Positions 9,844 through 21,625 are shown, numbered from the stretch's first letter. The stretch: DNA of 64,000 bases from Paguma larvata (GCA_030068075.1 CM057839.1:55766960-55830959); one strand, 5' to 3'. Program-made: numbers and translations. Notes: generated from the letters alone by a model not told the origin.

Positions 9844-10846
9844 TCAAAGAATCCCCTTTAGCATTACTTGTAGGACTGTTTTAGTCGTCATGAATTCCTT
9901 CAACTTTTTTTTGTCTGGAGACCGCTTATGCTCTCCTTCTATTCTGAGTAATAGCCTTGCTGGATAGAATATTTTTGCCTGCTGGGGTTTTTCCTTTCAG
10001 CACATTGAATATATCCTGAAACTTCAGCTGATGAGGTTTCCCTTGAATGTAACTGTTTTCTCTTGTTGCTTTTAAAGTTTTGTTGTTGTTTTGAGAGAGA
10101 AGCCAGTGGGGGAGAGACAAAGGGAGAAGAAGAGAGAGAATCCTAATCAGGTTCCATGCTGTCAGCTCAGAGCCTAATGCAGGCCTTGAACTCACAAAGC
10201 CATGAGATAAGGACCTGAGCCAAAGTCAAGAGTCAGACGTGTAACTCACTGAGCCACCTAGATGCCCCCTCTTGATGCTTTTAAAATTCTCTGTCACTAG
10301 TTTTTTGCCATTTCAATTACTATGTGTCTTGACATGGAACTCTCTGTGACTCCTGGATCTGGATCTGTTACCTTAGCCAGATTAGGGCAGGTTTTAGCAA
10401 TTTCTTCAAATAAATATTCTCCCTCATCTCTCTCTCTTGTCCTTCTGGGATCCCTATAATGCAGATGTAATTATGCTTGATGGTGTTGCTGAGTTCAGAA
10501 GTCTGTTTTCATGTTTAATTATTTTTTTTCCCTTTCCTATACAGCTCGATCACTTTCCATTACTCTCGTCTCCAGGCCACTGATCAATTCTTCTGTTTTC
10601 TCTAGTTTACTATTTATTCCCTCTCTTGCATTTTTTATTTATTGGGTTTTACACCTCTGATTGGTTCTTTGTTTTGTTTCCCTTTGTTAAGGGGGTTTCT
10701 CTCCACTCTTTTGTGATGTCAAGTGAGTATCTTTATGAACGTTAAATTCTCTATCGAGTATGTTTCTTATCTGTATTTCTTTTAGCTCTTTTGCTGTTAT
10801 TTTTTCTTATTCTTTTATTTGGGACATACTCCTCTCTCTCTCTTCA
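9844..10846 (-). pseudogene. L1 ORF1 (RNA-binding chaperone), broken
   Basis: ORF1 protein is the trimeric RNA-binding chaperone of the L1 particle. The C-terminal domain is readable on minus: 'LKEFMTTKTVLQVMLKGIL' followed by a stop at 9844-9846, and further upstream 'KFQDIFNVLKGK'. An RRM-region relic ('NQGKNCLK'-like, diverged) continues past the SINE. A candidate start codon at 10844-10846 precedes a Lys/Glu-rich N-terminal part, as in carnivore L1, but the frame breaks within about ten codons. It is split by the SINE at 10077-10268. Confidence 0.75.
10077..10268 (-). mobile_element. Carnivore tRNA-Lys SINE, older type, antisense
   Basis: Right end 'GATGCCCC'; body 'CATGCTGTCAGCTCAGAGCC'. 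A 17-bp target duplication with one mismatch flanks it: CTCTTGTTGCTTTTAAA at 10060-10076 and CTCTTGATGCTTTTAAA at 10269-10285. Removing the SINE and one copy restores the L1 ORF1 sequence, which confirms the borders. Confidence 0.92.
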
Positions 10847-12302
10847 TTTTGTCTTACTCTCCGTGCCTGTTTTTATGTGTTAGAAGTTCTGCTATGTCTC
10901 CTGCTCTTGAAAGTACTAGCCTTATGTAGAAGAAGGTCTTGGGGGGCCCTGCAGTGAAGTACTTTGTTGACCAGAAACTGGTGCTTCAGAGTTGTCGCCT
11001 ATATGTGTTCCTGAATCATACTGTTGGAGCTGAGCCATATTTGCCTTCTGTTGTTAGTGGGCCAGTTTGGGGCTGCCTGGGGATTGAGTTGCGTGAAACC
11101 AGGTGTTTGTCAGAGTTGTAGCAACAGCAAATTGCAGGGTGTACTTCTGTGTTACCTCCTGAGATGCTTTTGTTGGTTGCCAGGGCTGGCAGTCAGACCA
11201 GGTATCTGCCCCCAGCCCACTGCCAGGGCCGCAGTCTGGTGTGTGTGGTTATCTTTCCCTCTGCCAAAGGCAAGAGTCGCTTTTGAATAGTGCTACCCCT
11301 TTCAGGGCTGCTTGCGCCTTGCCAGGTTTGGGTACTCCTTTGGGTGGTCTCCTGCCAAGGGTGTGTGGGAGAGGGAAGGGGTGAGGGGCTAGCATGTTCT
11401 AGGCCTGTCTTCTACAGAATAGGACCTGCAGCTTCCCAGGAAAACCTCCTGCACAGGCCTGTGATGGAGAGAGACAATCCACAGAAGAGTGCAGGAGCAG
11501 AGTGTGTTGTTACCAAGCTGGATGGAGAGTATTTGCCCTGTGCTGGTTCCTGCAGTTTTCTGTGTATCTAGTCTTGGGATGGGGGGTGGCAGGGGAGGAA
11601 GATGGCGCTTGCCAGCTCGTCTGTTCTTGAAGAAGCCTCACAAGTATCCCTGCCCCTCCAGCACACCCTCTGAGATTAGTAAATAAATTTCCTTCCTGTG
11701 TACCCCAAGGATTTTTCAAACTGCTGCTTCTATACTGTATCGTTTCGAGGCTCTTAGTTGTGCTATCTCTTTAAGAGTGGGAACTCAGTTTCTGACTGCC
11801 CTCCAGGCTCTCCCAGAGCAAAGCCACTGATTTTTGAAGTTCCACCTATTAAGTTAGTTCCACTGAGTGTAAGAACTTGCAAAGTGAGGCCTCTTGGGCT
11901 TTCAAAGCCAAATGTTAGGGGATTTTATCTTCCTAGTGCTGGTGCCCCACACCTGGGGTTCCTGTTACAGGGTCTGCTCCTCTCCTCAATCCTCACCTGG
12001 GATTTCCCTCCCTCCCATGGACAGTCCTATGGATCATTTTGAGTCCCAACTGCATTTCTGCCCTTCTTACCCTTTTTGGTGTGACCTCTTCTCTACATTT
12101 ATCTGTGGAGAGTCTGTTTTGCCAATCTTCAGGTCATTTTCTGGCTTACTTACTCTTCTATGAGTGTTACCTAGGTGTAACTGGAAGTGTTGTCTAGTGT
12201 TCTGTGGGTGTTACCTAGGTATAACTAGGTATAATTGCTAGGTATAACTGGGAGGGAATGAGCTTAGGTCTTCCTATTCTGTAATCTTTACCAGAAGTCC
12301 CC
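10847..12302 (-). promoter_or_regulatory. L1 5' UTR (internal promoter region), decayed
   Basis: About 1.45 kb upstream of ORF1 with higher GC and some CpG, ending at 12302 with the minus-strand start 'GGGGACTTCTGGTAAAGATT', which resembles the usual L1 5' terminus. L1 5' UTRs hold an internal RNA polymerase II promoter. A YY1-like AAGATGGCGC occurs on the plus strand at 11599-11608. Four copies of CTAGGTRTAA lie at 12171-12247. Present activity is unlikely given the decay. Confidence 0.7.
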
Positions 12303-12665
12303 TGACATATTTTTAAAGGATACTTTTGAATGCCATGTGTGGAAGAGGCTGTCAAGGAACAAAAGTGTGTTATTCACATCCTACATAGAGGCCAGAGATG
12401 CTTCTGGCTCAGACAGGGTGCTGGCAGTGAATAGTTGAGAAGTGGTTGGATTCTGGGTATATTTTGATAGGAGAGCTAATAGATTGGATGCATGCTATAG
12501 GAGAGAAAGGAGTTATGGACGTATGTGAGGTTTTGGACTTGAAATACTTAAAGTTTGAGTTCCCATTCACTGAGAAGAGGAGGCCTGTGGTTGGAATAGG
12601 TTTTTGTTTCCTTCTGGTGGGAGGAGATCAGGGTTTCACTTTTACACTTGTGAAGTCTCATATTG
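12303..12665. repeat. Ancient mammalian repeat, right part (after L1)
   Basis: Continues the 3690/4450 repeat: 'CTGACATATTTTTAAAGGAT', 'GTGTGGAAGAGGCTGTC', 'TGAGAAGTGGTTGGATTCTG', 'GTATATTTTGATAGGAGAGC'. These landmarks follow in consensus order directly after the 'TCTGACTTA' that ends the left part, so the L1 landed inside it. Confidence 0.55.
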
Positions 12666-14270
12666 CTAATCAGTAACCAAGTGAAAGTATTAGCAAGCAG
12701 TAGCACAAAGTATCTTCCTATCCCTTTAATGCTCCTGAAAGATCCTTAGTTGAGATGAAATGCATTACAATTTAGGAAAGCTGACACATAAACCTAATGC
12801 CAATTAATTTAACAACAGCTATTTAGTGGGTTAGATGGACACCATGACAATAAGAAATTAGGTACACATAAATATGATGGAACTCTGCAAGATAGGCCTT
12901 GGAAATGCAGATGTTTTTGTGAAATTTCTAATTAAAACCTATCTGCTATTTAACATAGATTATTTATGCTGTATGTATATTGAAATGGGTTGAAGGAATC
13001 TAGTGAGTTGTAAGAACTCTGACTGAAATGCTTTTCATTTTCTTTACTGTGATACATAAATTTTCCCAGTGTGGTATCTTTTAGCTTTCTACATTTGAGT
13101 ATTGTAGACTGGCTTATACTAGCTTATAGTTCAGCTAACAATTAATTATGTTGAATATTTTTATGTAATGCTCACTTCCTTCTGAAAAACCAATATCCAC
13201 GACCATTAGTCTCAAAGTTATTTTCCAGAGACCTTTTAAAGTCCATTATCATGCAAATGGAAAAGGGGAATTCCAGGCCCAATATTTTAAGAATTAAAGG
13301 GTTTAAAAAGAATTGTTTGTTTTGATTTTTTGGAACCATAACATTGAAGACAAACCCCAAGTGTCAGCAGCACTTGTACTGGGTATTTTGAGAGCTGTTT
13401 CTTTGGGTAATGGTAATGAAGGCAGCCCTTGGGAAGTAGATGGAGAGCTGTTGGTTCCATAGGAGCCTCTGAAGTGGCAGGCAGGCAGCCAGCTGGGGTG
13501 GAGGCTGCAGGGAGTGGGTGTGTGGGGAAGCTGCAAGGGGAAGGAGGTGTGAAGAACAAGTGGAGAGGGTAGAAAATGTTCTGGAAGGCAAAAGAAACAA
13601 GCAAGGAAGTGGGAAACAAAGACTGAGGGGAGAGCATTTGCATAGTTAATAGCCATACACTTTCATGTGGTTGAGATTTAATTTGGCTCATTGGCCTGAA
13701 TATTGTATGAAGAAACTAATTTCACAACCAATATGAATGTGGCAAACATTGTTTTAGGACCTATTGGGTACTAGGTTCAGTACCAGGGCCTAGGAGCCTA
13801 ACTTGGAGACTGCTGTTTAGGACCCTATGGTATATTAGTAAATCTGATTCTCAGAGTAGTATCCATTTGCAATGGGCTGATAAAATTTGACCTCTCAGTT
13901 GGAGAAACCAATGATGTATTCCCTAAGGAGTGAAGACCATCTAGCTGGGCTGTATAAATAATAACCTTTCTCCCTCCTGAGCTCACACACATCTCTGATT
14001 TGCCACCTGTCACCAAATTTATTCCTTTTTGAATTTCTGTAGCAAACATCTTCCTTGCAGAACTAAGAGGGGGTTAGAGTATATCAAATGATTGAATGAA
14101 AGCAGAAGATAACAAAAATAAATGGTCCAGGACAGGCAAAAAAGGTAGCTGAGGGCCTACTCATGGAAGGCAGGGAGGTTTAGATTAACTACATTTTGAA
14201 CCAAAAAAAAGAATGAGTCAGAATTTTAATGAAGACTGTGCTGGTTGTTTAGCCTTGATAAGTGTGGTAA
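12666..14270. other. Single-copy DNA, no gene recognised
   Basis: No repeat or exon recognised. 13430-13640 is purine-rich on plus and yields a 134-residue minus-strand open frame at 13287-13691 rich in Ser, Pro and Leu. It has no domain-like features and I do not call it a gene. Confidence 0.45.
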
Positions 14271-14485
14271 CAGCTTACCCTTAGTGCTGCTTGCCAGGTA
14301 TTGTTCTAAGCATTTATATGTATTCATTTACTTGATCCTTAAAAATATCCTTTGAATTAGATAATCTTATTTTACTTTACATGTGGGAATACCGAGGCAG
14401 AGGAATTTACATAACTTAACCAAGTTCACTCATCCTGCAAGTGGTGGATTTTTGATACGATCTAACAGTAGTTGGTCTCAGAACT
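14271..14485 (-). repeat. MIR SINE, antisense
   Basis: Landmarks in order: 'GCCAGGTATTGTTCTAAGCA', 'TTACTTGATCCTTAAAAA', 'ACATGTGGGAATACCGAGGC', 'AACCAAGTTCACTCATCCTG'. It is diverged, as expected for this old family. Confidence 0.75.
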
Positions 14486-15734
14486 GATATGCTTGGCTAC
14501 AGTGACACAACGTATAACCTAGTTTTGTTTCTGTGTGCATCTATTTGCCTTTTTTTTTTTGCTTGACTTCCTGCTAGCTTACAGCTCTTCAGAGCCAAGA
14601 GTTATGCATACCAAGTACCAGCAGCCAGAGCAGTAATTGCGCACAATGATACACACTTTGTGCTGTCCGTATGGCTGGTTGATGCTCCTTTTGGTTTTAT
14701 TGGTCATAGGGCTACCGAGAAGGAGCAACCTGAATTTCATTAAAGAGGAATCTTAGGCTAATAAAGGAAAGTCTTGCACACAACAACATGAACTTTCTTG
14801 CAGCAAGTAAGTCTTTGTAGCACCTAGAATGTTTTTAGTCAGCTCTGGGTTCATGACTTTAAGGACTGACAAAAGAGGTCTTTGATGGTATGTGTGGCTT
14901 GATAGGCCATATTTCACATCTGACTTTTAGAACCTGAGTGAATGTTGATGCTCCTGACTAGAAATAAAACAAAGCATTGATACTTTCTTTTAAACTTCAT
15001 CTCTAAATACCTTCTTGAATAAAAATGTCGGAAAATTTAGATGTATAAAAGTATAGTTCTTGTAAGGTGCGTCTGGGTAGAGGGATTTGAAGAATGCCAG
15101 CAAAAAAGAGAGATGCTAAAAATTAAGACAAGTAAGCAATTTGGGCCAATAGAATTATATTTTATTTCCATAGAAGTTTCAATGGAGATGCAATTTCAAT
15201 AACATGGTTCACGAGGATATAGAAATAATGAAACGATCATAAATAAGTATACCATCCATAGTTGAAATGTTAGCAATATGCAAGGTAATTTTTGGTGACT
15301 CCTGTAATTTGAGAATCCAAGGCATTCTGATCACGAAAACCTTACTCATCTCGATAGATGGAGGAATTTTCTCTCTATTCCCATGGCGATATCAAACATA
15401 ATTTTGAAGGCAATGGGAGGAATAATAGCATCATTTTAACTAAAGGGAAAACAGAGTCCCAGTTGCGGATAAAACTCTTAATCCATTCTACCTGGTCATT
15501 CAAGGACAGTAGTAAGGCTTCAGCCAGGCTCCTGAGATTTCCGTGCTGTAGGCTCATCAGATGGTGTCTGTATAAATCAGAGTGACTTGGCCTCTTGGAG
15601 CCATGCATCTTCAAGTCTAGCTCTGTCAGCCCTGAAGACCAAAAGCACATATGACTGATTCCATCATCCTCTTGCCTTCACATCGAACAAAGGTTCTGCC
15701 TTGCTACATGCAGGAATGAGACACAGAGAAGGAA

Positions 15735-15781
<47 letters not shown>

Positions 15782-16119
15782 GCAGCCCTCAGCTGTAACA
15801 CAATATTGTCTCAGATCTCCTTTCCATCCACCCACCTTCTATAGTCCTAACACAGTCTGTTCCACAAAAGACTGAAGAATCAAGATCAAGGAAATTTGTC
15901 TATTCAAAAGTCTTTATCTTAGCGTTTCACAATCTATCAGATGGAAAACCAAGGTGTGAAATTCAACGTTGCCAACCATTCCCAGACTTTGAGGTGTATC
16001 TGCCAATATATCTGTAAGTTTGATATTCCTCTCCTCTGAGTCCAAGTACCAAGAATTCCAGTTTATAGATGTTCTAGAAGTCAGTGGAAAGATAACACCT
16101 TATTTTTTTGTATTTTGCC
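14486..16119. other. Mostly single-copy DNA
   Basis: No gene recognised. Overlapping open frames at 15358-15585 (plus) and 15375-15650 (minus) are short and show no family features. A (CA)n tract lies at 15738-15778. Confidence 0.45.
15738..15778. repeat. (CA)n microsatellite, about 20 units
   Basis: Uninterrupted dinucleotide run of about 41 bp. Tracts of this length are usually polymorphic in length. Confidence 0.95.
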
Positions 16120-16310
16120 TTTTTAACAGTTTTATTTAAAGGTAACAAACATACAATAAACTGCACAGGTTAATGGTGTACAACTTGAAATGTTTTGACA
16201 CCTACATTAGCAAACCATCACCACAGTCAAGATGATGAACATCTATATCACACCCATCCCCTCCATGCTTCAAATTCCTCATGCCCCTTTGTTGTCTCTT
16301 CTGCTTGAAG
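16120..16310 (-). repeat. L1M-like 3' fragment, antisense
   Basis: Resembles the 3' UTR of old L1M elements read antisense: 'CAGTTTTATTTAAAGGTAAC', 'CATACAATAAACTGCAC', 'TGTTTTGACACCTACATT', 'CAAACCATCACCACAGTCAA', 'GATGATGAACATCTATATC'. Short and diverged. Confidence 0.6.
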
Positions 16311-17257
16311 TTCCTACCATCTCCTTCTGATGTTAGAAAGTGATGATAAAGAAATGCAGGAATAAGGCAGTGTGTAATTCCTCTTGGGAAAAGTGGCAGA
16401 ACTTTGGTTGTCATTGAGATGAAGGTGCTACACAGATGTTAAAGTCACTTGTCTTTCCCTGTAATTCATCTTAATTCTTTTTGTTATAAATAGAATTACT
16501 ACTCTTCCCATCATTAACCTAAATTTTGTTTCAACATTTCGACCTTAGAACTTTAAAACACTAGCAATAGACCTAACGATTAGAGGGACAGAAGGTCAAA
16601 ATAGATCTTAAAAATTTACCGACTCTGTCTCTTAGGCATCCAATATGACATCTTTAAAAATTCTTTTTACAGAAGAAAATCTATGTTACTGTTAAAAATA
16701 TTAAATATTAACAAAGACAATGCATTTTAAAATTTCTAGACCTGTGATAATGGTACACCAGACAAGTAGGAGCAATTATGGTGTTTGAAATATGTTCCTG
16801 GCACTGGTACTTAGAGAAAGAAACATGATCAAATATATATTGAAAATAAAAATATACAGTATAGTCATATTAAATGTGCATGCATGTCTGTGTGCATGTA
16901 AGATGTGACTCCAAGTTTCTCGAAGGTGGTTAAAGTCATATATCAAAGATATCCTGTGAATTCTCTGAAATGAAGGTAGTTTTTAAAATTTGTTTTAATA
17001 AGGAAAATTTTCTTGCACTAATCATGGTAATTTGGAATTCTCCCCTCAAGATCTCACCATACTCAAAACCTTTCCCTACAATTGTCTTCCTTTATTGGAA
17101 ACTCCAATAGAACTTAGTTTATATTAGAAGAGATAGAATATTTAAAACAAGAAAACAATTTTTGTGCGGAACCAAATAACAGAATGAAACAAGGCATATT
17201 TTGACACTTACTTGGAATAAATTGAGTGACCAGACTTCTGGATGTATTTCTCTGGCT
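16311..17257. other. Single-copy AT-rich DNA
   Basis: Nothing recognised beyond short AT-rich runs. Confidence 0.45.
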
Positions 17258-17272
17258 TGTGTTTGGATACAT

Positions 17273-17496
17273 ATATTTATTCTTCTTAAAATTTTTTTAA
17301 TGTTTATTTTTGAGAAGAGACAGAATGAGTGTGAGTGGGGGAGGGTCAGGGAGAGAGGAAGTCACAGAATCCAAAACAGACTCCAGGCTCTGAGGTGTCA
17401 GCACAGAGACCAACATGGGGCTCAAACTCCTAGACCGGGAGATCATACCCTGAGCTGAAGTCAGATGCCTAAGAAACTCAGCCACCCAGGCACCCC
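17273..17496 (-). mobile_element. Carnivore tRNA-Lys SINE, antisense
   Basis: Right end 'GGCACCCC'; body 'CAGACTCCAGGCTCTGAGGT'; left T-rich tail. A 15-bp duplication with two mismatches flanks it: TGTGTTTGGATACAT at 17258-17272 and TGTGTTAGGATTCAT at 17497-17511. Confidence 0.92.
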
Positions 17497-17511
17497 TGTG
17501 TTAGGATTCAT

Positions 17512-18890
17512 TTAAATACAGTTCAGAGAAAGGAGGAGTAAAGTATTTTTAAACTCTATATCCAAATTAACAACAGAATTAGCTGCACTATTATGCAAAT
17601 ACTCGTGTATAAAAGAGGTAATGGTAGAGCTGCCTTGGTACAGAAAGGTTTCCTGCCTTCTGCCCCGTGGTGGTTTCTGGGACATATCCGGAGGAGCCCT
17701 AGTTTCTGAACAGAGATCGAAACCACCAGCCCACAGGCTCATTCTCAGCCTTTACCTTGCGTTCAGACTTCACTATGGTCGGTATTTCCTCCCTCCCAGT
17801 TATTCTCTCCCACCTCTCCCCGACTCAAAAGCTGCTCCACTTGGTTTTCTGATTAGACTGCATTCAGGAGTTACTCGCCCTTTCTTATGACTTTCTCCTT
17901 TTATGAGGAATGTATTTTAAAGCATGATTATATATAGACAGCTTTAAAAACAACAGTCTTTCTAAAGACAGTAAAGGAATAGACTTTAAAATCTGGAAGT
18001 TTTTGATCTGCTTCCTACCTAGAAGACCCACAACTTTATCAGACTTTTATTAATTCCCAAGACGAGTGAGATTGACTATAGACCTAGTAATTAAGTTGTC
18101 TGTATTTAACTTTACTTTAAACGACTTCCCCACAAAAGGAGAAAGTCGGGGGAAAAAGGTGAGAGACACCTAAACATAGTTCAGTTTGGAAGGAAAGTGG
18201 ACCAAAGTTCAGGTTGTGGCCAAGTGAGAATGGCTGGGGGACAGGAGATTGAGCTCTCGGTGAGGCTCGGAAACTGTATTAAGGCTTTTAGAATTTAGAC
18301 TTGAAAACTGTTCTGGATCTCCAGGCTTTTTCTGGTGGTTGTTTTTTGTTCACTGTAAATAGTATTAATTAAATATTCAACTAATACTTGGTTTTTACAC
18401 TTTGAAATTAGGACACATAGATGAGCCAAGACTATATTTTAAGAGATACTGCCTTCAGCAGTGAATAAATAAATGAGCCTGTAGATATTTACTAATTTGG
18501 GGAAACATTGAAAGAAAGTCCACAGCAGCAGCACCGGCCGTGTGTCAGATCTCGTTCAGGTGGCCCGAAGGCATATGGGTGAGAAGATGACATTCATACA
18601 TGGAATTGTCCCACACCACCTGTCTGCCTCTGTCCTCTGGCCAAACTCCATGTATTTTTCTGTTCCTCCCTCTATAGACCCACTAATTTTGATGGCCAGT
18701 TGGTTTATTCCTGCCTCCCATTATCGCAGCTTCTAGGCAGCAGGATCACCCACCACATGGGCCCTTGGGTCCACGGATGGGCCACTGCAGCTGACCATCT
18801 CATTTGGTAAGCTGTGCACCTCTGCTTCTGCCTAATGGGCAGCTCAGATAGCTGCTGCTGGAACCAGCTTAGAGGCAGTGTTCATTTGTT
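17512..18890. other. Single-copy DNA, no gene recognised
   Basis: Relatively GC-rich patches at 17620-17890 and 18530-18880 contain short open frames (17621-17890 and 18542-18736, plus). I recognise no protein family. 18530-18880 could be a very old repeat, but I cannot name it. Confidence 0.4.
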
Positions 18891-19106
18891 GTTGTTTTTT
18901 GTTTTTGTTTACAGAGAAATTTGATTTGACAGAGCAAGAGAGCACCATGCTAATGGGGGAGGGTCAGTAGGAAAGGTGAGAGGCGGGAGTGGGGGGAAAT
19001 CTTAAGCAGGCTCTGCGCAGGGTGCCCCTTCTTAAAACCATGAGACCACGACCTGAGCCCAAATCAAGAGCTGGATGGTTAACCTACTAAACCACCCAGG
19101 CACCCC
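18891..19106 (-). mobile_element. Carnivore tRNA-Lys SINE, old and diverged, antisense
   Basis: Right end 'CACCCAGGCACCCC'; tRNA part 'ACCTGAGCCCAAATCAAGAG'; middle 'AATCTTAAGCAGGCTCTGCG'; left T-rich tail. It lacks the felid-specific body and looks like an older carnivore subfamily. The left border is approximate. Confidence 0.85.
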
Positions 19107-20089
19107 TTAGATTCCATGTTCTAATAAAACTTACATAGGAGAGGACAGGAGAGTTAGTATATAAGCGGCGGAAAGCCAACTTTCAGGCCTTTGAAATAAG
19201 AACATAAAAGCCACTCCAAATTAAATGTGTGTATGAGAATGTATGTGTTTATGTAAAGTATAAGAAAGCAGTGCTAACACACTAAAACTTCCAGAAAACT
19301 TAGAAAGGTTGAATCCCAGTCCAATTTCTCATTTTAAGAATACATAAACCTTTGAGGACTTTTCTTACCTGCACAGATGCTAAATGCTGCCCTGCCCTTC
19401 TCTGCACATTTTCCCAAGGCTGACCCTGCGTATCTGCTCTTTCCCCTGATTATGAATTCCACTCACTCAGCTTCCCAGGAGGGCAGAGGAATAGCCATAA
19501 TATTATTGCTGGCCCGTGGGAAGCAGCTGGGGAGGTTCTGTGGCCATTTAACAGATGGCTGGAGCCAGCGTCCAGTTTAAATTCCAATAAAGGCACCAGG
19601 CATCACCTCTTGGGGAAGTGCTAAAACTAATTTCTAGAATTTTGTTTTCGAATCAGCATTCATCAAAGCTTTATGATGTGCCCACAGGAGTTGGTAAGAG
19701 CTAGCTTGTGCCGAATGTGCTACAGGGTGGCCTTCCCTTTCTTCAACCATTATTTCTGCAAAAAAAAGCATTTACCAGAAATTAGGAGTGAGATTGCTTC
19801 TGGAGGTAAGAGAAATGTTAGCCTCATGTATATGTGTATGTGCTGATAACTGATGTAGAAGGAAAAGGAAAACCACCATCCAAAAATATCCACCCCAGCA
19901 TCCTGAAAACATTTAGAGCTGCTTTCTTTTGTATTGGGGATATTTCTCCAATAAAAGACAAATGACCTTGGAGCACAATTCATTCAGTATAAAATCATGT
20001 ATTAGATCCTTTCCTCAGGGACAAATGATGGAGAGAAGCACCCTTGGCTTGTAGGTCAAGTTCTGCAAAGAGTTTACATTTTTAGGACA
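19107..20089. other. Single-copy DNA, no gene recognised
   Basis: Short open frames at 19377-19580 (plus) and 19750-19983 (minus) have no recognisable features. No named repeat seen. Confidence 0.45.
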
Positions 20090-20285
20090 TTTTACCAATT
20101 ATAAAACTTATATAGATATTCCTCCTTTGCTACTCAGAGCAGTAATTTATGACAAATGGGGCAATAATTCTGTTTTACAGGTGAAGAGACTGAGCTGAAG
20201 GATGTTAACTGATTTACCCCAAATTACATAGTGAGAAAAGAACAAGGAGAAGATTCAAATCCAGGTCTTCTGACCCCAGTTTTTC
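20090..20285 (-). repeat. MIR SINE, antisense
   Basis: Contains 'TTTTACAGGTGAAGAGACTG', 'ACCCCAAATTACATAGTGAG' and 'TCAAATCCAGGTCTTCTGAC', the usual antisense MIR core and tRNA-side end. Confidence 0.75.
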
Positions 20286-20939
20286 TTTTCTCTATTGAGG
20301 TCAATTGAAAATTTGTTTTAGGGCAAGAAAGAAATAGAAGTCCAGGGCAAAGCAAAGCATCTGAGGACCTTGTGGAGGAAGGGGCAGGACAATGAGAAAG
20401 AGGTCTTGAGCTCACTGGGAGACAATTGGACAGGAGATGACAAGGGCATTCAATACTAAAATAATTCTTAGGCTTAGCTATGGTGAGCCAAATATCCAGA
20501 GAAAAACCTTCTTGTGCATAACAAGTAGAGACTTTTGATCAGCTATTTTTAAAACATGTTTTTAAGTACTTAAAGGTACCATCCATGAGAGGAAGGGGAT
20601 TGGGAAGGAGAAAGGTAAGGAGAGGAGGCCAGAAGCGAAGAGGAAATATTAATCCAGATTAGTACTGCCACCAGAATGTTTCCTGGGGGGAAATTCCTAA
20701 TATCTGAGAGCCTAGGTTTTAAATAGTGTGTGACCTGGAGTTACGTGGTCATGCCTGATACCTGACCAGGTATGAAATTAGATCAGAGACCCACATATAA
20801 GAGTGGCAGGGGGACATCAAGGAGTGACATCTCAGTGGGTGAATAAGAAAAAATAGTTCCACAGAGGCAGTAAAAAAAAAAATCCCTTGATTCCTGCTAC
20901 AAATCCATCCTGACATGAGTTTAAAATTAAGGTTAGAGT
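20286..20939. other. Single-copy DNA, no gene recognised
   Basis: Purine-rich in places (20590-20650). No repeat or exon recognised. Confidence 0.4.
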
Positions 20940-21625
20940 ATCCATGGTCAAAAACCAAAGCTCAGAATTAACAATGGTCCTTAATTGGTGGAGCTCCAGG
21001 CAGAAGCACACTAAAAGCTTTTGTGAAGAGATCCCACAACAATGAGCTCCAGGAAACATAGGCTCACAATAAAAAAATCTCTAACATATGAAGAGATAAA
21101 CCAACATTATTAAAGGTCCATAAAATATACCATGGAATAAGACCTGAAAAGATGGTTGATACTGGAATTTTCAAATAGAGATTAAAAACCTAGGTTTTAC
21201 ATGATTTAAGAAATAAGAGGTACTGAAAATGTATAGAAAAAACAGTATACAAAGTGACTAAAATATTTTTTTAACTTTTTTTAATTTTATTTTTGAGAGC
21301 CGTAGAGACAGCGTGAGCAAGGGAAGGGCAGAGAGAGAGGGAGATACAGACTGAAGCAGGCTCCAGGCTCTGAGCTGTCAGCACAGAGCCCGATGCAGGG
21401 CTTGAACTCACAGACCACGAGATCATGACCTGAGCCCAAGTCAGCCGCCTAACCAACTGAGCCACCCAGGCACCCCAGGGACTAAACTATTCTAAAAAGA
21501 ACTAAGTAGAATTTCTAGATGTAAAAAAAACACCACCACCATAATTAAAATTAGAAACTTAAGAATATGACAAAGCCAAAGGAACTTGTGAAATAAGTTA
21601 ATTCACATGATATATATTAAAAACA
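20940..21625 (+). repeat. Old L1/HAL1-like ORF1 fragment
   Basis: A-rich sequence resembling the ORF1 region of old L1M/HAL1 elements: 'AAGAACTAAGTAGAATTTCT' followed by 'AGATGTAAAAAA', preceded by 'ATTTAAGAAATAAGAGGTAC'. It is interrupted by the SINE at 21268-21476. Highly degraded; no readable frame. Confidence 0.4.
21268..21476 (-). mobile_element. Carnivore tRNA-Lys SINE, antisense
   Basis: Right end 'GGCACCCC'; body 'GAAGCAGGCTCCAGGCTCTG'; 'GAGCTGTCAGCACAGAGCCC' felid-type segment. Duplication AGTGACTAAAATATT at 21253-21267 and AGGGACTAAACTATT at 21477-21491 (two mismatches). Confidence 0.93.

Larger units (their letters stand above)
4539..12302 (-). mobile_element. Near full-length L1 (LINE-1) retrotransposon
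   Basis: Reading the minus strand from 12302 leftward gives a 5' UTR (about 10847-12302), ORF1 (about 9844-10846), an inter-ORF spacer, ORF2 (about 4815-9390) and a 3' UTR ending in a T-rich (A-tail) run at 4542-4549. Removing three SINEs, a short nested L1 piece and the polypyrimidine tract leaves about 6.4 kb, the usual full length. A probable 8-bp target duplication is CTGACTTA (4531-4538) and CTGACATA (12302-12309), one mismatch. The ancient repeat that flanks both ends becomes continuous when the L1 is removed, which supports these borders. Stops and frameshifts in both frames make it inactive. Confidence 0.9.

Noticed and set aside
10760..11571. Chain of overlapping plus-strand frames at 10760-11571 that could look like a small gene
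   Set aside because: They lie on the strand opposite to L1 in its 5' UTR/ORF1 border, and arise from the locally higher GC and lower stop frequency.
13287..13691. Three overlapping minus-strand frames, up to 134 residues
   Set aside because: The complement is purine-rich, so stops are rare by composition. No domain, signal or splice context is visible.
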